From: Brachionus rotundiformis
Lineage: Eukaryota > Rotifera > Eurotatoria > Ploima > Brachionidae
NCBI GenBank assembly: GCA_016802295.1
Contig: JAESIW010000137.1
Span: 6,016,146-6,080,145, forward strand
Length of the DNA: 64,000 nt
Direction of reading: 5' to 3'
A program made the translations under genes and the position numbers. Every line of letters begins with the position of its first letter. Position 1 is the first letter of the stretch. Below the pieces are notes generated by a model. It was not told where the DNA came from and did not search any database. It was given only the letters and a program-made list of their open reading frames with translations. Below, piece after piece: positions 12,001 to 23,392 of the stretch.

Positions 12001-13244
12001 TGGAAGTTGGGATTCAAAGACCAATTTTGTTACTTGGCGAAGCCAATTTTTCTTTTACTATTTCCTTATTAAAGTATTGTGAGCCAAAGTTAATTACAAC
12101 TACCTGTTTCGAATCAAAAGACCAATTGCTTAAATACAATCCAGAAGTTGTCCAACAAAATCTAAATACACTGTACAATGCTAATTTATTTCCACTTTTT
12201 GGTATTGATGCATGTAGCTTGGAGAAACATTTTCCAAACAAAAAATTTGATCGGGTCATATTTATGTTTCCTCATGTAAGTGGTAGATCTAATTTAAGAA
12301 AAAATAGAGACTTGATGAATAGATTTTTTATTTCTTGCCAAAATGTTTTAATAGATGAAAATTCAGCGATCTATGTCACTCTTGCAAAGGGCCAAGGTGG
12401 TACAAGTTTTGAACTGGAGCCTGAAAAAAAATTAAATAAAGACTCATGGACCATTAATCCAATAGCTCAAAAAAATAACTTTATTCTAACTGATTGCTAT
12501 GAGTTTAAAGCTGATAAATTTCCATTTTATGTTTCAACAGGATTTCGTAATCAGCACAAATCTTTTTCAACTCAATCAGGTCTAGTTCATAAATTTCAAT
12601 CAAGTTTAAATTTAGAAAATTTTGACTCAAACCATCCGATTAAACAAATAGAGACGTTTCTTTCAAATTATTTAGGTGATAAAATAGCCGGTCAGTACAT
12701 CAAAGAGGAAATCAATTTTTGTATAAAAGATTTATACGAATTTAGAGAAATACCAAGGCAAAGATATGAGATAAAATTTTCTAGTTGTTATCAAGAAAAG
12801 CTTGATAAATTAAAAATTCCCATCTGCTTTGATATAAGCCAATATTTGAAAGAATTGTTCCATTTGGATGATATTCGACTAGTTTTTTCCAAGGATCCAA
12901 GAGTTCTTAAATCTGAGGAAATAAATGATACATTTAAATTGAAGGAAAGAATCGTTTCTTTTTCAATTGATAGATTAAAATGGAATCATGATATCAGTTT
13001 TTGGTATGATGTAGAAAAATTTGATTTAAATGAATTTTTAGAAATAATTAGATCAAACTCCAGTTATATACGATTTGTTAAGCTTATTGACTCATTCACC
13101 AATTGTGGAAGAAATGCATATTGTTTTCGGTTGATTTATGAATCGTGTGACAGAGCACTCGATTGGGAGACAACTATACAAATTCAACATCAAATTAGAC
13201 AAAATATGACTTTGAAGCTTGGAAAAATTATTAATTTAAGATAA
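12000..13244 (+). CDS. FDXACB1: FDXACB1-like protein: DUF2431 (BMT5-like) plus FDX-ACB domain
   Basis: 414-aa single-exon protein. Residues about 7-170 form a DUF2431/BMT5-like Rossmann fold. ILLLGEANFSFTISL is the signature start, and FDRVIFMFPHVSGRSNLRKN with GQGG follow, as in 25S rRNA m3U methyltransferase BMT5 relatives. Residues about 315-412 resemble a ferredoxin-fold anticodon-binding (FDX-ACB) domain as found at the C-terminus of mitochondrial PheRS: VSFSIDRLKWNHDISFW, then RNAYCFRLIYESCDRAL. This fusion is the animal FDXACB1 architecture. The function is unproven; binding to RNA or tRNA is inferred from the domain. The start codon shares its A with the last base of the upstream TAA stop. 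A second in-frame Met is far downstream and would break the DUF2431 start, so the overlapped ATG is very likely used. Confidence 0.87.
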   Translation: MEVGIQRPILLLGEANFSFTISLLKYCEPKLITTTCFESKDQLLKYNPEVVQQNLNTLYNANLFPLFGIDACSLEKHFPNKKFDRVIFMFPHVSGRSNLRKNRDLMNRFFISCQNVLIDENSAIYVTLAKGQGGTSFELEPEKKLNKDSWTINPIAQKNNFILTDCYEFKADKFPFYVSTGFRNQHKSFSTQSGLVHKFQSSLNLENFDSNHPIKQIETFLSNYLGDKIAGQYIKEEINFCIKDLYEFREIPRQRYEIKFSSCYQEKLDKLKIPICFDISQYLKELFHLDDIRLVFSKDPRVLKSEEINDTFKLKERIVSFSIDRLKWNHDISFWYDVEKFDLNEFLEIIRSNSSYIRFVKLIDSFTNCGRNAYCFRLIYESCDRALDWETTIQIQHQIRQNMTLKLGKIINLR

Positions 13245-14527
13245 TTGTTCTCATTGTAGATTATTTTTTGGCTTTTCAATTTTTTTCTAACTTTGTTAAA
13301 ATTAATATTTTTAAATATCTTTAAATAAAAAGTATATTTTTTTGGGCTGAATATTATTTGAGTAATTAAAAAAATAAGTTTTTTTTTCTTTAAAGAATAA
13401 TATTTTTAATATATTTTAAACAATTTCAGTCATTTTAAAATCAATATAAAAATTTAGTCCAGTTAAAAATCCATATAAAATTTACGATAAGTTTTAATTA
13501 ATCTGACGATAAAAAAATTTATCATCAAGAATTTATCATTAAACGAATTATCAACCAACTTACTCTTAAATAACCAACTAACAGTAAAATAGTGATAATT
13601 AAACGATTTTATTGAATTATTTTTTTTATAAAATTTTATTTTAATTTGTATTTAAAAGTTTAGAACTGGATTTTTCTACTCAAGACTTATAAATTGCTTT
13701 GTGATCAAGAGATCAATGTTGAAATTTACAACATTTAAGCATTCAATTTTTAATAATATCAATTTAATTTTCACAGATTTTGAAAAAAAATTCAAAAAAT
13801 TTAATTTAAACATTTCATCGTTTTACTTTTTTAAATGATTATTTGAACAATTTATTTTTAATTAGTAAAATTTTTTTTATTTAAATAAATGGAGTGTTAA
13901 TCGGTCTTTATGACATGGGCACTAGCCTGTTGATTAACCTTGAAATAATAAGATAGGTGAATGTACATTGGAAATTCAAGAAAATTTTTAAAATTACGAT
14001 AACTATTTATACAGTTTTTGAATTAAAAAGACATATAGATAACTTATTATATATTTTTCAAAATAGGAATTGGTTACCTTGTTTTAGATCTTAAATTTTG
14101 CAATTTTATTTGATACATTTTTAAGAAAAAGGCATATGAGCCTATAAAAATATTAAAATATTGTCCTAATGTTAGAATTTTATATTGAAACAAATTGAAT
14201 ATCTTAGTGTTAAGTTATCAGCTTAACTTATATGCCATATGCTATTACTTATTTAATTTTTTATATCAAAAATTTAAGCTATTTGACATTAGAAGAATCT
14301 AAATTCAATTTTTTTATCTTTATCATAAGACTATAAAATATAAAATAAAATGTTGAATACGCCCTATGACGTTGCCAAAATATTAATACCAGTAAGTATC
14401 TGGGTAAATAATGTGTTTTATTTAATTTTTTAAAAATTAAATTATACATTTTTACCTCATGACTTGATAATTATTTAGTCATGATATAAAAAAAGATGGT
14501 TTTTTATAAAAATTAATTTTAAGTAAA
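13245..14527. other. Intergenic spacer between FDXACB1 and HGSNAT
   Basis: AT-rich spacer containing dispersed repeat copy B (13665-13945). A tiny frame at 14351-14392 (MLNTPYDVAKILIP) ends at a GTAAGT donor. Joined to the acceptor just before the HGSNAT start it would stop at once, so it may be a leader exon with an upstream reading frame. Nothing else is visible. Confidence 0.5.
13665..13945 (-). repeat. Dispersed repeat, copy B (inverted)
   Basis: Reverse-complement relative of copies at 1197-1455 and 41925-42410. Shared blocks include GCTTTGTGATCAAGAG at 13696-13711 and GGGCACTAGCCTGTTGATTA near 13917. No coding capacity is seen; the class is unknown. Confidence 0.7.
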
Positions 14528-17500
14528 ATGCTTAAACAATTTTTAGTAGTATTTTTTCTGATTTTAAATTTAATTTTCAAAGTATTTTGCTACGACTGGA
14601 AATGTACTAATGTAAAATCGTTGCTTGAAGTAGAAGCTTTTAATATTGATCCACTAAAACAAATACAACTGGAATATCAATTTACTGACTGTACAGAATG
14701 TAAATTATTATATATTTCGTCATTAGAACCAGATGCAAAAAACTCAAGTCGTTTTGTGGCCTATGGAGAATTCGATCCTAATTTTTCTTACCAAATTCAA
14801 ATTTCTCAAAAAAATAAGCAAAATCAAACTGAACGAATTATTTGTCCTAAATTTACATATGACCAATTTGGAGAGTGTGGAATTTATAAAGTAAACATTG
14901 ATGGAAAATCCAACTGTTCAGTGGTAAATATCGTAAAACCGAATAACATCTATCGAGTCCTTTATTATGGCATTCCACTTATATTAATTATACTTATTGG
15001 AATGAATTTGGTTGAAAAGTATTACGATAAATTAAAACAAAATTTAACCAGAAGAAGTCGAACTGAACCAAAAGAAGAAATAAACTTGGACTCGGAAAAA
15101 AAACCAACTAAAAAAAAGGAACGCTTCAACTCAATTGACACATTTAGAGGTTTAAGCATAATTGTGATGATATTTAATCAATATGGCTGGGGTACATTTT
15201 TTTACCACTGTGCATGGTCAGGTCTAAATTTATCTGCTTTTGTATTTCCTTGGTTTTTGTTTATAATGGGAGTATCAACGCCAATTTCTATGAATTCGAT
15301 GCTTCAAAAACCTGATTCAAACCGCTTAAAAATATTCTATAGAATTGTCTATCGTACTTTTAAGATGTTTTTAATTGGATTTATCCTTGTGTCAGACTTT
15401 GAGTTTAAATTTTCAGATGCAAGAATCTTCGGCGTACTTCAGCGAATATCAATTTGCTATTTTTTTGTAGCTACCTTGGAATTATTTTTCTGGAAACCAA
15501 TTGATTCAATACCAGAAACAAACAATTGGAAAAAATATTTTAGGGATTTTATTTTTGGACTTCCTCATTTCCTTTTCATTCATTTATTGATTTTTATTTG
15601 GTTTATGATTGTTTATTTGCTCCCAGTTCCTGGATGTCCCACTGGATACTTAGGACCAGGTGGAAATGAATACGAAGCAAAATATTTTAATTGTACAGGA
15701 GGTGCAACTGGATACATTGACAAACTAATACTGGGCTACGGTCATCTCTATTCTGATTTAGTCATATCTCAAAAAGTTTATCAGATTGACAGATACGAAC
15801 CTGAAGGTATATGGGGCACTAGGGTTGCCATCTTTACTTTCCTTTTTCTTTACTTTACACATAAAGTAAAGCAACCGTATTTAGTCACTTTACTTTTTAA
15901 AATAAATCTTTTTTATGAAAATATAGGTTATAAACCTTCGAATTATTAGTGGAATATTAGTTTTCAGAAAAAGTAAATAAAGTAAAGCATTTACTTTACT
16001 TTACTTGTATAGTAAAGCAAGTCACTTTACTTTTTGAAATTTGGCTTTTTAAAGAAAATTTTGCTTGAAATCTTACGTTTTTCTACAAAATTAATTGTTT
16101 TTAGAAAAAGTAAAGAAAGTAAAGCAAAAACTTTACTTTACTTGTAAAAAGTAAAGTTATGAAAAAAATATTTACTTTTACGGAATCTCATATTTAGGAT
16201 TCAGAATTGAAAAAAAATACTAATAACATATACTTTACTTAACTTTACCTGTACTTTACTAAGGTAAAGTGAAAGATTTAATCAAATTTGCCTATTTCAG
16301 TTGTTAGATATAATTTTATTTATTTTCAATTCTCTTAAATTGAAAAGGATTTACATCAATAAAAGTTGTTGATAAAAACAAACAAATATATTATTAATAA
16401 ATTCGTTTCAAAATTTTATTTTTTAAGAAACTCGATTCAAGAATAAGAAGAACAAATTTGACATTTATTAATTTATTAAGTTAGAGCCGACTTTAAAAAT
16501 TAAACAAATTAATGCAAAAAATCAAAATTTTCAATAAAATTTTTCATATAATTGACTTCTATAACTCTCTTAAATTTTGTGAATTTTAATCAATAATTTG
16601 ATAAGAGATAATTTTTTCCCATAAAAATCTTAAAGTTGCTTTTTTGCGTATAACTTCAATAAATGCTTAAAAATATATTTATCTTTTTTAATACAAAATT
16701 TATGATTTTAAAAACAAGCATTTGATTTTTAATATCGAATAAGCTCTCCTTTCTTTTTGAATTTGTAATTATAGAACCTTTTTAAATGTGAATTTCATTG
16801 TTTAATCAAAAATAATTAACTATTCAATAAAAAAAACCAAAAGTATAAAATCAAAATTTATCAGATTTTTCAATCTTTTTTCATTTGATTCAGTTTTCTA
16901 ATTCAAATTGTAGAGATCTAATTATTGTTTCATCTTTCTTAAAAAATCCTCTTTATTTCATTTATTTTCTCCCTTAATTCTCTTATCTCTCTTCTCAGAA
17001 AATCTAATATAGTCTCGTGTTTTTTCTCTTTTACTTTAATTTACTTATTTTATGAAAAATTTTAAATATTTTGATTTAAAAAAAAAATTTCATAAAAAAC
17101 TAAATTTCATTTATGAACAATTTTTTTTAATTGTTACCATTTTAAAAAATTTATTATGGGGAAGCAAAAAAATTTTAATGAAGGAACATCGCGAGATTTA
17201 AGCTCCCGTATAGAAATTGTAAAACAAAATAAAGGAAGATCCTTAAGCCAGCCTGTTTCATCTAGCCGGCTAAAGAAACATTCAAGAAATAACATAGATA
17301 ACTCGAAAAAAAACGCAGATGAATACAACGACGCTGAAATGGAAACTGAAATTGCTCAAGTAAATGATGTTGTAGAAAATGTAGAAATTGTAGAAAATGA
17401 GAAATCAATGGAGGTCTATAAGCATTTTAAATTAGTTCTAGAACTTCAGAGCACTAAAATTTATCAGTGTAATCTTTGTTTAAAAGTAAGTTTCTTTATT

Positions 17501-20500
17501 AAAAGCTTATTATGTTTAAAATTTATTTTGTGAAAAACATTTTTTGATTTGTAATTTTCACATTATCAAAGTGGCTATAGGAAATTTTGGATTAAGTAAA
17601 TAAAAGTTACAGCATCTTTTTTTTAAATCAATTAAATTAGCAATTTATAAAATTTTTTTTTTAATTAATTCTATACCTGAATTTTTTCAGACTTAACCAC
17701 TAGGCGTGCAAATTATTGCTGCACAATTTTGATCATCAAACGAATTTTTATTACTGCTTTGATAATTAAAAATAATTTATGAAGAAAATTTTTAGATGAC
17801 CAAAATTTTTTTTCCCTTCTAGTCTATAATATCTTATCTTTTTTTTTAATAAGAAATACAAAGCTGCTAAAAATTCAGATACTAACCTTAGAAAACATCT
17901 TGGTGGAGTACACAACATGGATGTCTTGTATGCATCGCAAGTTACTGCAAGCAAAAAAATTGAAATTGATTCTCAAAGACGGAAAGAACTTAATAAGGCC
18001 GTATTTGAATGCATAATTATTGACTCAAGGCCGTTTGGAGATTTTTCTAAGCCTGGAATGAAGCATTTTTTATCGAAGGCAGTTCCTGGATTTACCCCGC
18101 AGAATAGAAATTTAATTACAAAAAAGCTAGAAAAACGTTATATTGAGTATAGAGCAAAACTAATTAAATTATTAGAAAAAATCGATGATATCGCTCTTAC
18201 ATCAGATCTTTGGAAAGCCCGAAATTGTGTGTATTATTTAGTATTAACAGCTCATTTTCTAGACGAAGATTACAAATTTAATTCAATAGTAATTGGATTT
18301 CGAAAATTTTATGGAAGGCATGTGAGCGACAGAATTAAATCATTCATAAAGAAAGAGCTAAAAATTTTGAAAATAGAAGATAAAATTGTTTCAATAACAA
18401 CTGATAACGCAGAAGATATCAAAAAAGCTTGTTCAACATCCTTTGGAAAGCGATTATCCTGTTTTGCCGATAATTTAAATTTAATACTAAAAAAATTAAC
18501 TAACTTTAAAAAAGTAGACGAGACTACGGCCATTTATGAACAATTTTTGTCTGATGATGAATTTAATGATGAATCTACTGATGCTTTTATTTGTCAAAGC
18601 GCCGAAAGTTTTGTCGATTATGAGGATATCAATACTGAGCAAGTTGCCGATTCGAATGGAGTGTTGGATGAACAGTTTTTAGAGCAAAATACATTAGATT
18701 TCGATGGAGAACAAGAATTTTTACACGATTTTGACTCAGACATCGACGACGATGAAGAAAGCCAATCTGAAAATCACAGTGCCGAAAAATTTGAGATAGT
18801 TGATGAAGTAAATATAGTTTTGTGTAAAGTAAGGAAATTTGTGAAAATGGTTAAAAAATCATCAATTTTGAGCAATTTTGTGATCACACATGTCCTAGAA
18901 AAGAGAAATAAAAACAAAATTTCAAATTTCATCATTGATTTCCATGTTAGATGGAATACGACGTATTTTATGCTCGAAAGGTTTTTAAATTTCAATGATA
19001 TTGTAAAAAAAATTACTGGGAATCCAGAAATAATTTCTGGTTTAAAAAAACAACAACAAACAGCTTTAGAAAAGCTGAAATTTTCTTCAAATGAATGGAG
19101 TTTGATTGAAACCATGATTAATGTTTTAAAGCCGTTTTATGAAGCAACAAAAATTTTGTCTAGGTCTAAATTTCCAACACTTTCATGTGGTCTAGTTGTT
19201 TATACTTTACTGAAAAACTTTTTGTCAAATGAAGTTGGTGAAAATTTACAAGAAAACTCAATAAAAAAATTTTTATTGAAGCATTTAGTACATTATCTTG
19301 AAGAAAACCTTTCCGAAGACCAGAGGATAATGATGAATGTATTAATTTTTTTTAATTTAAGATTTTTAGTTCATTAATGCTTTAATAATATTTCAGCTTT
19401 GGCTGTTTGAATTTTAATTTTTTAAATTTTAGATGATTTATTACTCAATTTGCTAGCTTTAATTGACAAGGCTTTAATTATTTTTCAAAATCATATCTCC
19501 TTTTTTATTAAAAGACGAAAGAATGTACCAGATTAATTGAAAAATAAATTAAGAATTAAAAATTATCCATTTGTATATATGATATTAACAAAGCTTAGCT
19601 GCAAACCTTAAGCACACTTTAGGGCTTAATCTGCGATCTGATGCTATATTTTGCTTTTAACCATTCTAATAGCAGGATTAATCCCTAAACATAGATTGAC
19701 TGCATTCGACTGTCAGCAAAAGATTAAAGAAAGTAAACGGATTTTCATTTTTTAAAAGCATTAATGAATTTAGTTTATTATAAATTTTTAAAAATTTTTT
19801 ATGTATTTTTAATAAAATTAAAGATAGCATCATATGTTGACCCGACGACAAAATTTTATCTATCAAATGATGTATCTAATGAAGTCGAAAAAAAGTTGAT
19901 TGAATTAGCAAAAGATATTTCACACAATAATAAAAATCTAATAAAAGCAGAAAAAATAATTTCTCAAAAAAAATATGAGGCATTTAAAAATCTCGAAAAA
20001 CTCTGTGGTATGCCAAATCAAACCCGAACACCCAACACTTCGGAAAAAAAAGAAATAAGTATCAAAGAAGAATTAGCGCATTATAATTCTTTAGTTTTAC
20101 AAAATAATTTGAACTTTGATGAATTTTGGAAAAATTTTGAAACAAAACTTCCAATTTTGAGTAGAGTAACCAGAAAATATTTAATATCACCTTTAACATC
20201 GGTACCGAATGAATCGGCCTTTAGTGTGGCAAACTTTATTCAAAGAAAAGAAAGAAGTTCGCTTTCTCCAAAAAATTTAAGATTGTGCATGTTATTAAGA
20301 AACATTAGCATATTAAATTTATAATTTTCTTCATTTTTTATTAAATATTCCATGACAAAGAAAATTAAAATGTTATGAATAAAATGTAATAAAGTCAAAT
20401 ATGTTCTTCTTATTCTTGAATCGAGTTTCTTAAAAAATAAAATTTTGAAACGAATTTATTAATAATATATTTGTTTGTTTTTTAAGAAAGGAGAGCTTAT

Positions 20501-22469
20501 TCGATATTAAAAATCAAATGCTTGTTTTTAAAATCATAAATCAAAACAAAATCAACAATTTCTATACGGGAGCTTAAATCTCGCGATGTTCCTTCATTAA
20601 AATTTTTTTGCTTCCCCATAATAAATTTTTTAAAATGGTAACAATTAAAAAAAATTGTTCATAAATGAAATTTAGTTTTTTATGAAATTTTTTTTTTAAA
20701 TCAAAATATTTAAAATTTTTCATAAAATAAGTAAATTAAAGTAAAAGAGAAAAAACACGAGACTATATTAGATTTTCTGAGAAGAGAGATAAGAGAATTA
20801 AGGGAGAAAATAAATGAAATAAAGAGGATTTTTTAAGAAAGATGAAACAATAATTAGATCTCTACAATTTGAATTAGAAAACTGAATCAAATGAAAAAAG
20901 ATTGAAAAATCTGATAAATTTTGATTTTATACTTTTGGTTTTTTTTATTGAATAGTTAATTATTTTTGATTAAACAATGAAATTCACATTTAAAAAGGTT
21001 CTATAATTACAAATTCAAAAAGAAAGGAGAGCTTATTCGATATTAAAAATCAAATGCTTGTTTTTAAAATCATAAATTTTGTATTAAAAAAGATAAATAT
21101 ATTTTTAAGCATTTATTGAAGTTATACGCAAAAAAGCAACTTTAAGATTTTTATGGGAAAAAATTATCTCTTATCAAATTATTGATTAAAATTCACAAAA
21201 TTTAAGAGAGTTATAGAAGTCAATTATATGAAAAATTTTATTGAAAATTTTGATTTTTTGCATTAATTTGTTTAATTTTTAAAGTCGGCTCTAACTTAAT
21301 AAATTAATAAATGTCAAATTTGTTCTTCTTATTCTTGAATCGAGTTTCTTAAAAAATAAAATTTTGAAACGAATTTATTAATAATATATTTGTTTGTTTT
21401 TATCAACAACTTTTATTGATGTAAATCCTTTTCAATTTAAGAGAATTGAAAATAAATAAAATTATATCTAACAACTGAAATAGGCAAATTTGATTAAATC
21501 TTTCACTTTACCTTAGTAAAGTACAGGTAAAGTTAAGTAAAGTATATGTTATTAGTATTTTTTTTCAATTCTGAATCCTAAATATGAGATTCCGTAAAAG
21601 TAAATATTTTTTTCATAACTTTACTTTTTACAAGTAAAGTAAAGTTTTTGCTTTACTTTCTTTACTTTTTCTAAAAACAATTAATTTTGTAGAAAAACGT
21701 AAGATTTCAAGCAAAATTTTCTTTAAAAAGCCAAATTTCAAAAAGTAAAGTGACTTGCTTTACTATACAAGTAAAGTAAAGTAAATGCTTTACTTTATTT
21801 ACTTTTTCTGAAAACTAATATTCCACTAATAATTCGAAGGTTTATAACCTATATTTTCATAAAAAAGATTTATTTTAAAAAGTAAAGTGACTAAATACGG
21901 TTGCTTTACTTTATGTGTAAAGGAAAGTAAAGATTGCATCCCTATGGGGCACATTACCTAGTATTTGCTTGGCTTATTATGGCGTCATAGCAGGGAGAAT
22001 ACTTTTGTTTTATAAAGATCCAAAAAAAAGATTAATTTATTGGCTTGTTTGGGCTTCTATTACCTTTTTACTTTTCGGAATTTTATGCCAATTCGACCTT
22101 AAAAATGGCTGGTTACCAGTGAACAAAAATATGTGGACATATACATTTACTCTAGTTACTGCTAGTTCTGCTTTTTTAATTCAATCGCTTTTCTATATTT
22201 TAATTGAATATAAAAATTTATGGACAGGTGCACCATTTAGGCACGTAGGTCTTAATTCAATTTTTATTTATATTTGTCAATCGGTATTTTGGTTTAGGTA
22301 ATTTTTTATTTATTTTTTAAATTTTGTTAATGATTTGTTAAGATTTCCTGTACAATGGAAAGTTGATTGGAAACATGAGGCAAAATTTCTACAATGTATT
22401 TGGGGGTCTTTCGTTTGGATTATGGTATCGGTTTATATGTATCGTAAGAAGATATTTATAAACATTTAA
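14528..22469 (+). CDS. HGSNAT: Heparan-alpha-glucosaminide N-acetyltransferase, split by a transposon
   Basis: Lysosomal multi-pass enzyme that moves acetyl from cytosolic acetyl-CoA to terminal glucosamine of heparan sulfate. Coding pieces are 14528-15819, 21953-22297 and 22343-22469 (45-bp intron between the last two). Together they are 1,764 nt, or 587 aa, against about 635-663 in mammals. MLKQFLVVFFLILNLIFKVF is the signal peptide. SIDTFRGLSIIVMIF, HCAWSGLNLSAFVFPWFLF (with the His at the catalytic position), LLPVPGCPTGYLGPGG and VNKNMWTYTFTL are diagnostic. The hAT element at 15820-21944 sits inside the exon, within the codon series for 'YEPEGIWGT'. The 8-bp duplication flanks it, and the frame resumes exactly after one copy. 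As read here the allele would give a protein truncated after about 43 element-derived residues, so it is probably a disrupted or heterozygous allele. Confidence 0.92.
15812..15819. repeat. Left target-site duplication of the hAT insertion
   Basis: TGGGGCAC, identical to 21945-21952 directly after the element. Eight-base duplications are the hallmark of hAT-superfamily integration; the lack of any mismatch suggests a young insertion. Confidence 0.95.
15820..17220 (+). repeat. Left terminal inverted repeat of the hAT element
   Basis: 1,401 bp, the near-perfect inverse of 20555-21944. Apart from two substitutions and an 11-bp indel inside the outermost 50 bp, I noticed almost no differences on reading both arms. 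It ends within codon 22 of the transposase (CTCCCGTATAGAAATTGT). The outer part (about 15826-16275) holds repeated GTAAAG words in both orientations. Confidence 0.93.
17156..20324 (+). CDS. hAT transposase (BED finger, RNase H-like core, C-terminal dimerisation domain)
   Basis: Exons are 17156-17485, 17854-19338 and 19824-20324. GT-AG introns of 368 and 485 bp and phase-0 joins give 771 aa. The BED-type finger is split by intron 1: C105/C108 (CNLC) in exon 1 and H125/H130 (HLGGVH) in exon 2. Core landmarks are TSDLWKARN (first catalytic Asp), ITTDNAEDIKKAC (second Asp), the RW motif in FHVRWNTTYFMLERF, and NESAFSVANF carrying the final Glu. The C-terminal hAT dimerisation block is EFWKNFETKLPILSRVTRKY then LISPLTSVPNESAFS. 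A long acidic insertion (about residues 335-420) lies before the RW motif. All key residues are present, so it could be active. The start at MGKQKN is supported by the long frame and by its inclusion in the inverted repeat. Confidence 0.93.
20401..20554 (-). repeat. Rearranged partial copy of inner inverted-repeat segments
   Basis: This stretch joins a copy of about 21317-21400 (TTCTTGAATCGAGTTTCTTA block) to a copy of about 21025-21077 (AAGGAGAGCTTATTCGATAT block). It sits between the transposase stop and the right inverted repeat. It looks like a deletion-bearing extra copy of the repeat arm, left by aberrant gap repair after excision or by template switching. Confidence 0.8.
20555..21944 (-). 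repeat. Right terminal inverted repeat of the hAT element
   Basis: 1,390 bp, the inverse of 15820-17220. On the minus strand it contains the transposase start codon at about 20619 and its first 22 codons, then diverges. The outer part again holds GTAAAG/CTTTAC words. Confidence 0.93.
21945..21952. repeat. Right target-site duplication of the hAT insertion
   Basis: TGGGGCAC, identical to 15812-15819. The HGSNAT frame continues directly with ATTACCTAGT. Confidence 0.95.
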
Positions 22470-23392
22470 TAAATTTATCTTTTATTATATCAGACAGTTT
22501 TTAACAATTGAATTAGATTTTGAATAATTAAATATTAAACAAAATAAACTTTTAAATTTCTAGCTTGAATTTAATAAATTTTGGTTCAAATAAAGATTAA
22601 TTATTATTATGATTGTTATTATTCTCTAAACATAGCACTTTAATCAGATAAAAAACATTTCAGTCTCATTAGATACAATTTAAATTGGCTTGATTAAAAA
22701 TAAATTAAAACTGAATTACTCAGGATGTTTTGTTAAGTTATGGTTTAAAAAATCCGGGAAAATATACCGAATAATTATTTGGTAATGTCATGCAAAATAA
22801 AAACTTTTAAAATTTATATAATCATTATTCATTAGTCAAATGATATTGAAGATTTCATTTATCTGGAATCTAAAAAATCTGGAAATTAATTTTGAAAAAA
22901 AAAATATTTATTAATATTTTAGTTATTATCTATTTTAATTATTTTGAATAATTGTAACTTGTAACTTACATAAAAAAAATAGAGAATATTTTAATTTGTA
23001 AAAATTTGTCTAAAAAGGCTTTCTTTATGATTTTATTCATTTTTGACCATGAATGATCTGGACTTAAAAAGATCTAAGGATATTTAATTATTTTTTATTA
23101 TTTTACATTATTATTTTTTTTAACGGTAAAATTAAAAACCGCATAAAAAATTAAAAGAATTATAGTCGAGAAGTGTCGATTTCGTATCACTATATTATAT
23201 ATAAAATTGATTGATTGAAATAAACGAATTTAATCAATAAATTGGGTTTAAATACATTTTTGTTAAAAAATAATAACATTTAATAGAATGGCTAGTTTCT
23301 AATATTTAATTATGTTCAATCACTTTTGGTATTACAAAACAAAAATTTAAAACTTTAATTTGTTAAACAAATTATAATATGAAATTTTAAAG

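Larger units (their letters stand above)
15820..21944 (+). mobile_element. hAT-superfamily DNA transposon with ~1.4-kb terminal inverted repeats, apparently complete
   Basis: The element is 6,125 bp. Ends are TAGGGTTGCCATCTTTACTT on the left and, reverse-complemented, TAGGGATGCAATCTTTACTT on the right, a hAT-like terminus. It carries a three-exon transposase (17156-20324) without stops or frameshifts and is bordered by a perfect 8-bp duplication. Terminal inverted repeats are 15820-17220 and 20555-21944; hAT ends are normally 10-30 bp, so this is exceptional. Many GTAAAG/CTTTAC motifs crowd the outer 450 bp of each end and are likely subterminal transposase-binding sites. The left inverted repeat includes the transposase promoter and its first 22 codons, so the right end carries an inverted copy of them. 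Confidence 0.95.

Noticed and set aside
15820..15949. Read-through of HGSNAT into 'RVAIFTFLFLYFTHKV...' as a native C-terminus
   Set aside because: These codons are the transposon's inverted repeat; the true continuation lies after 21952.
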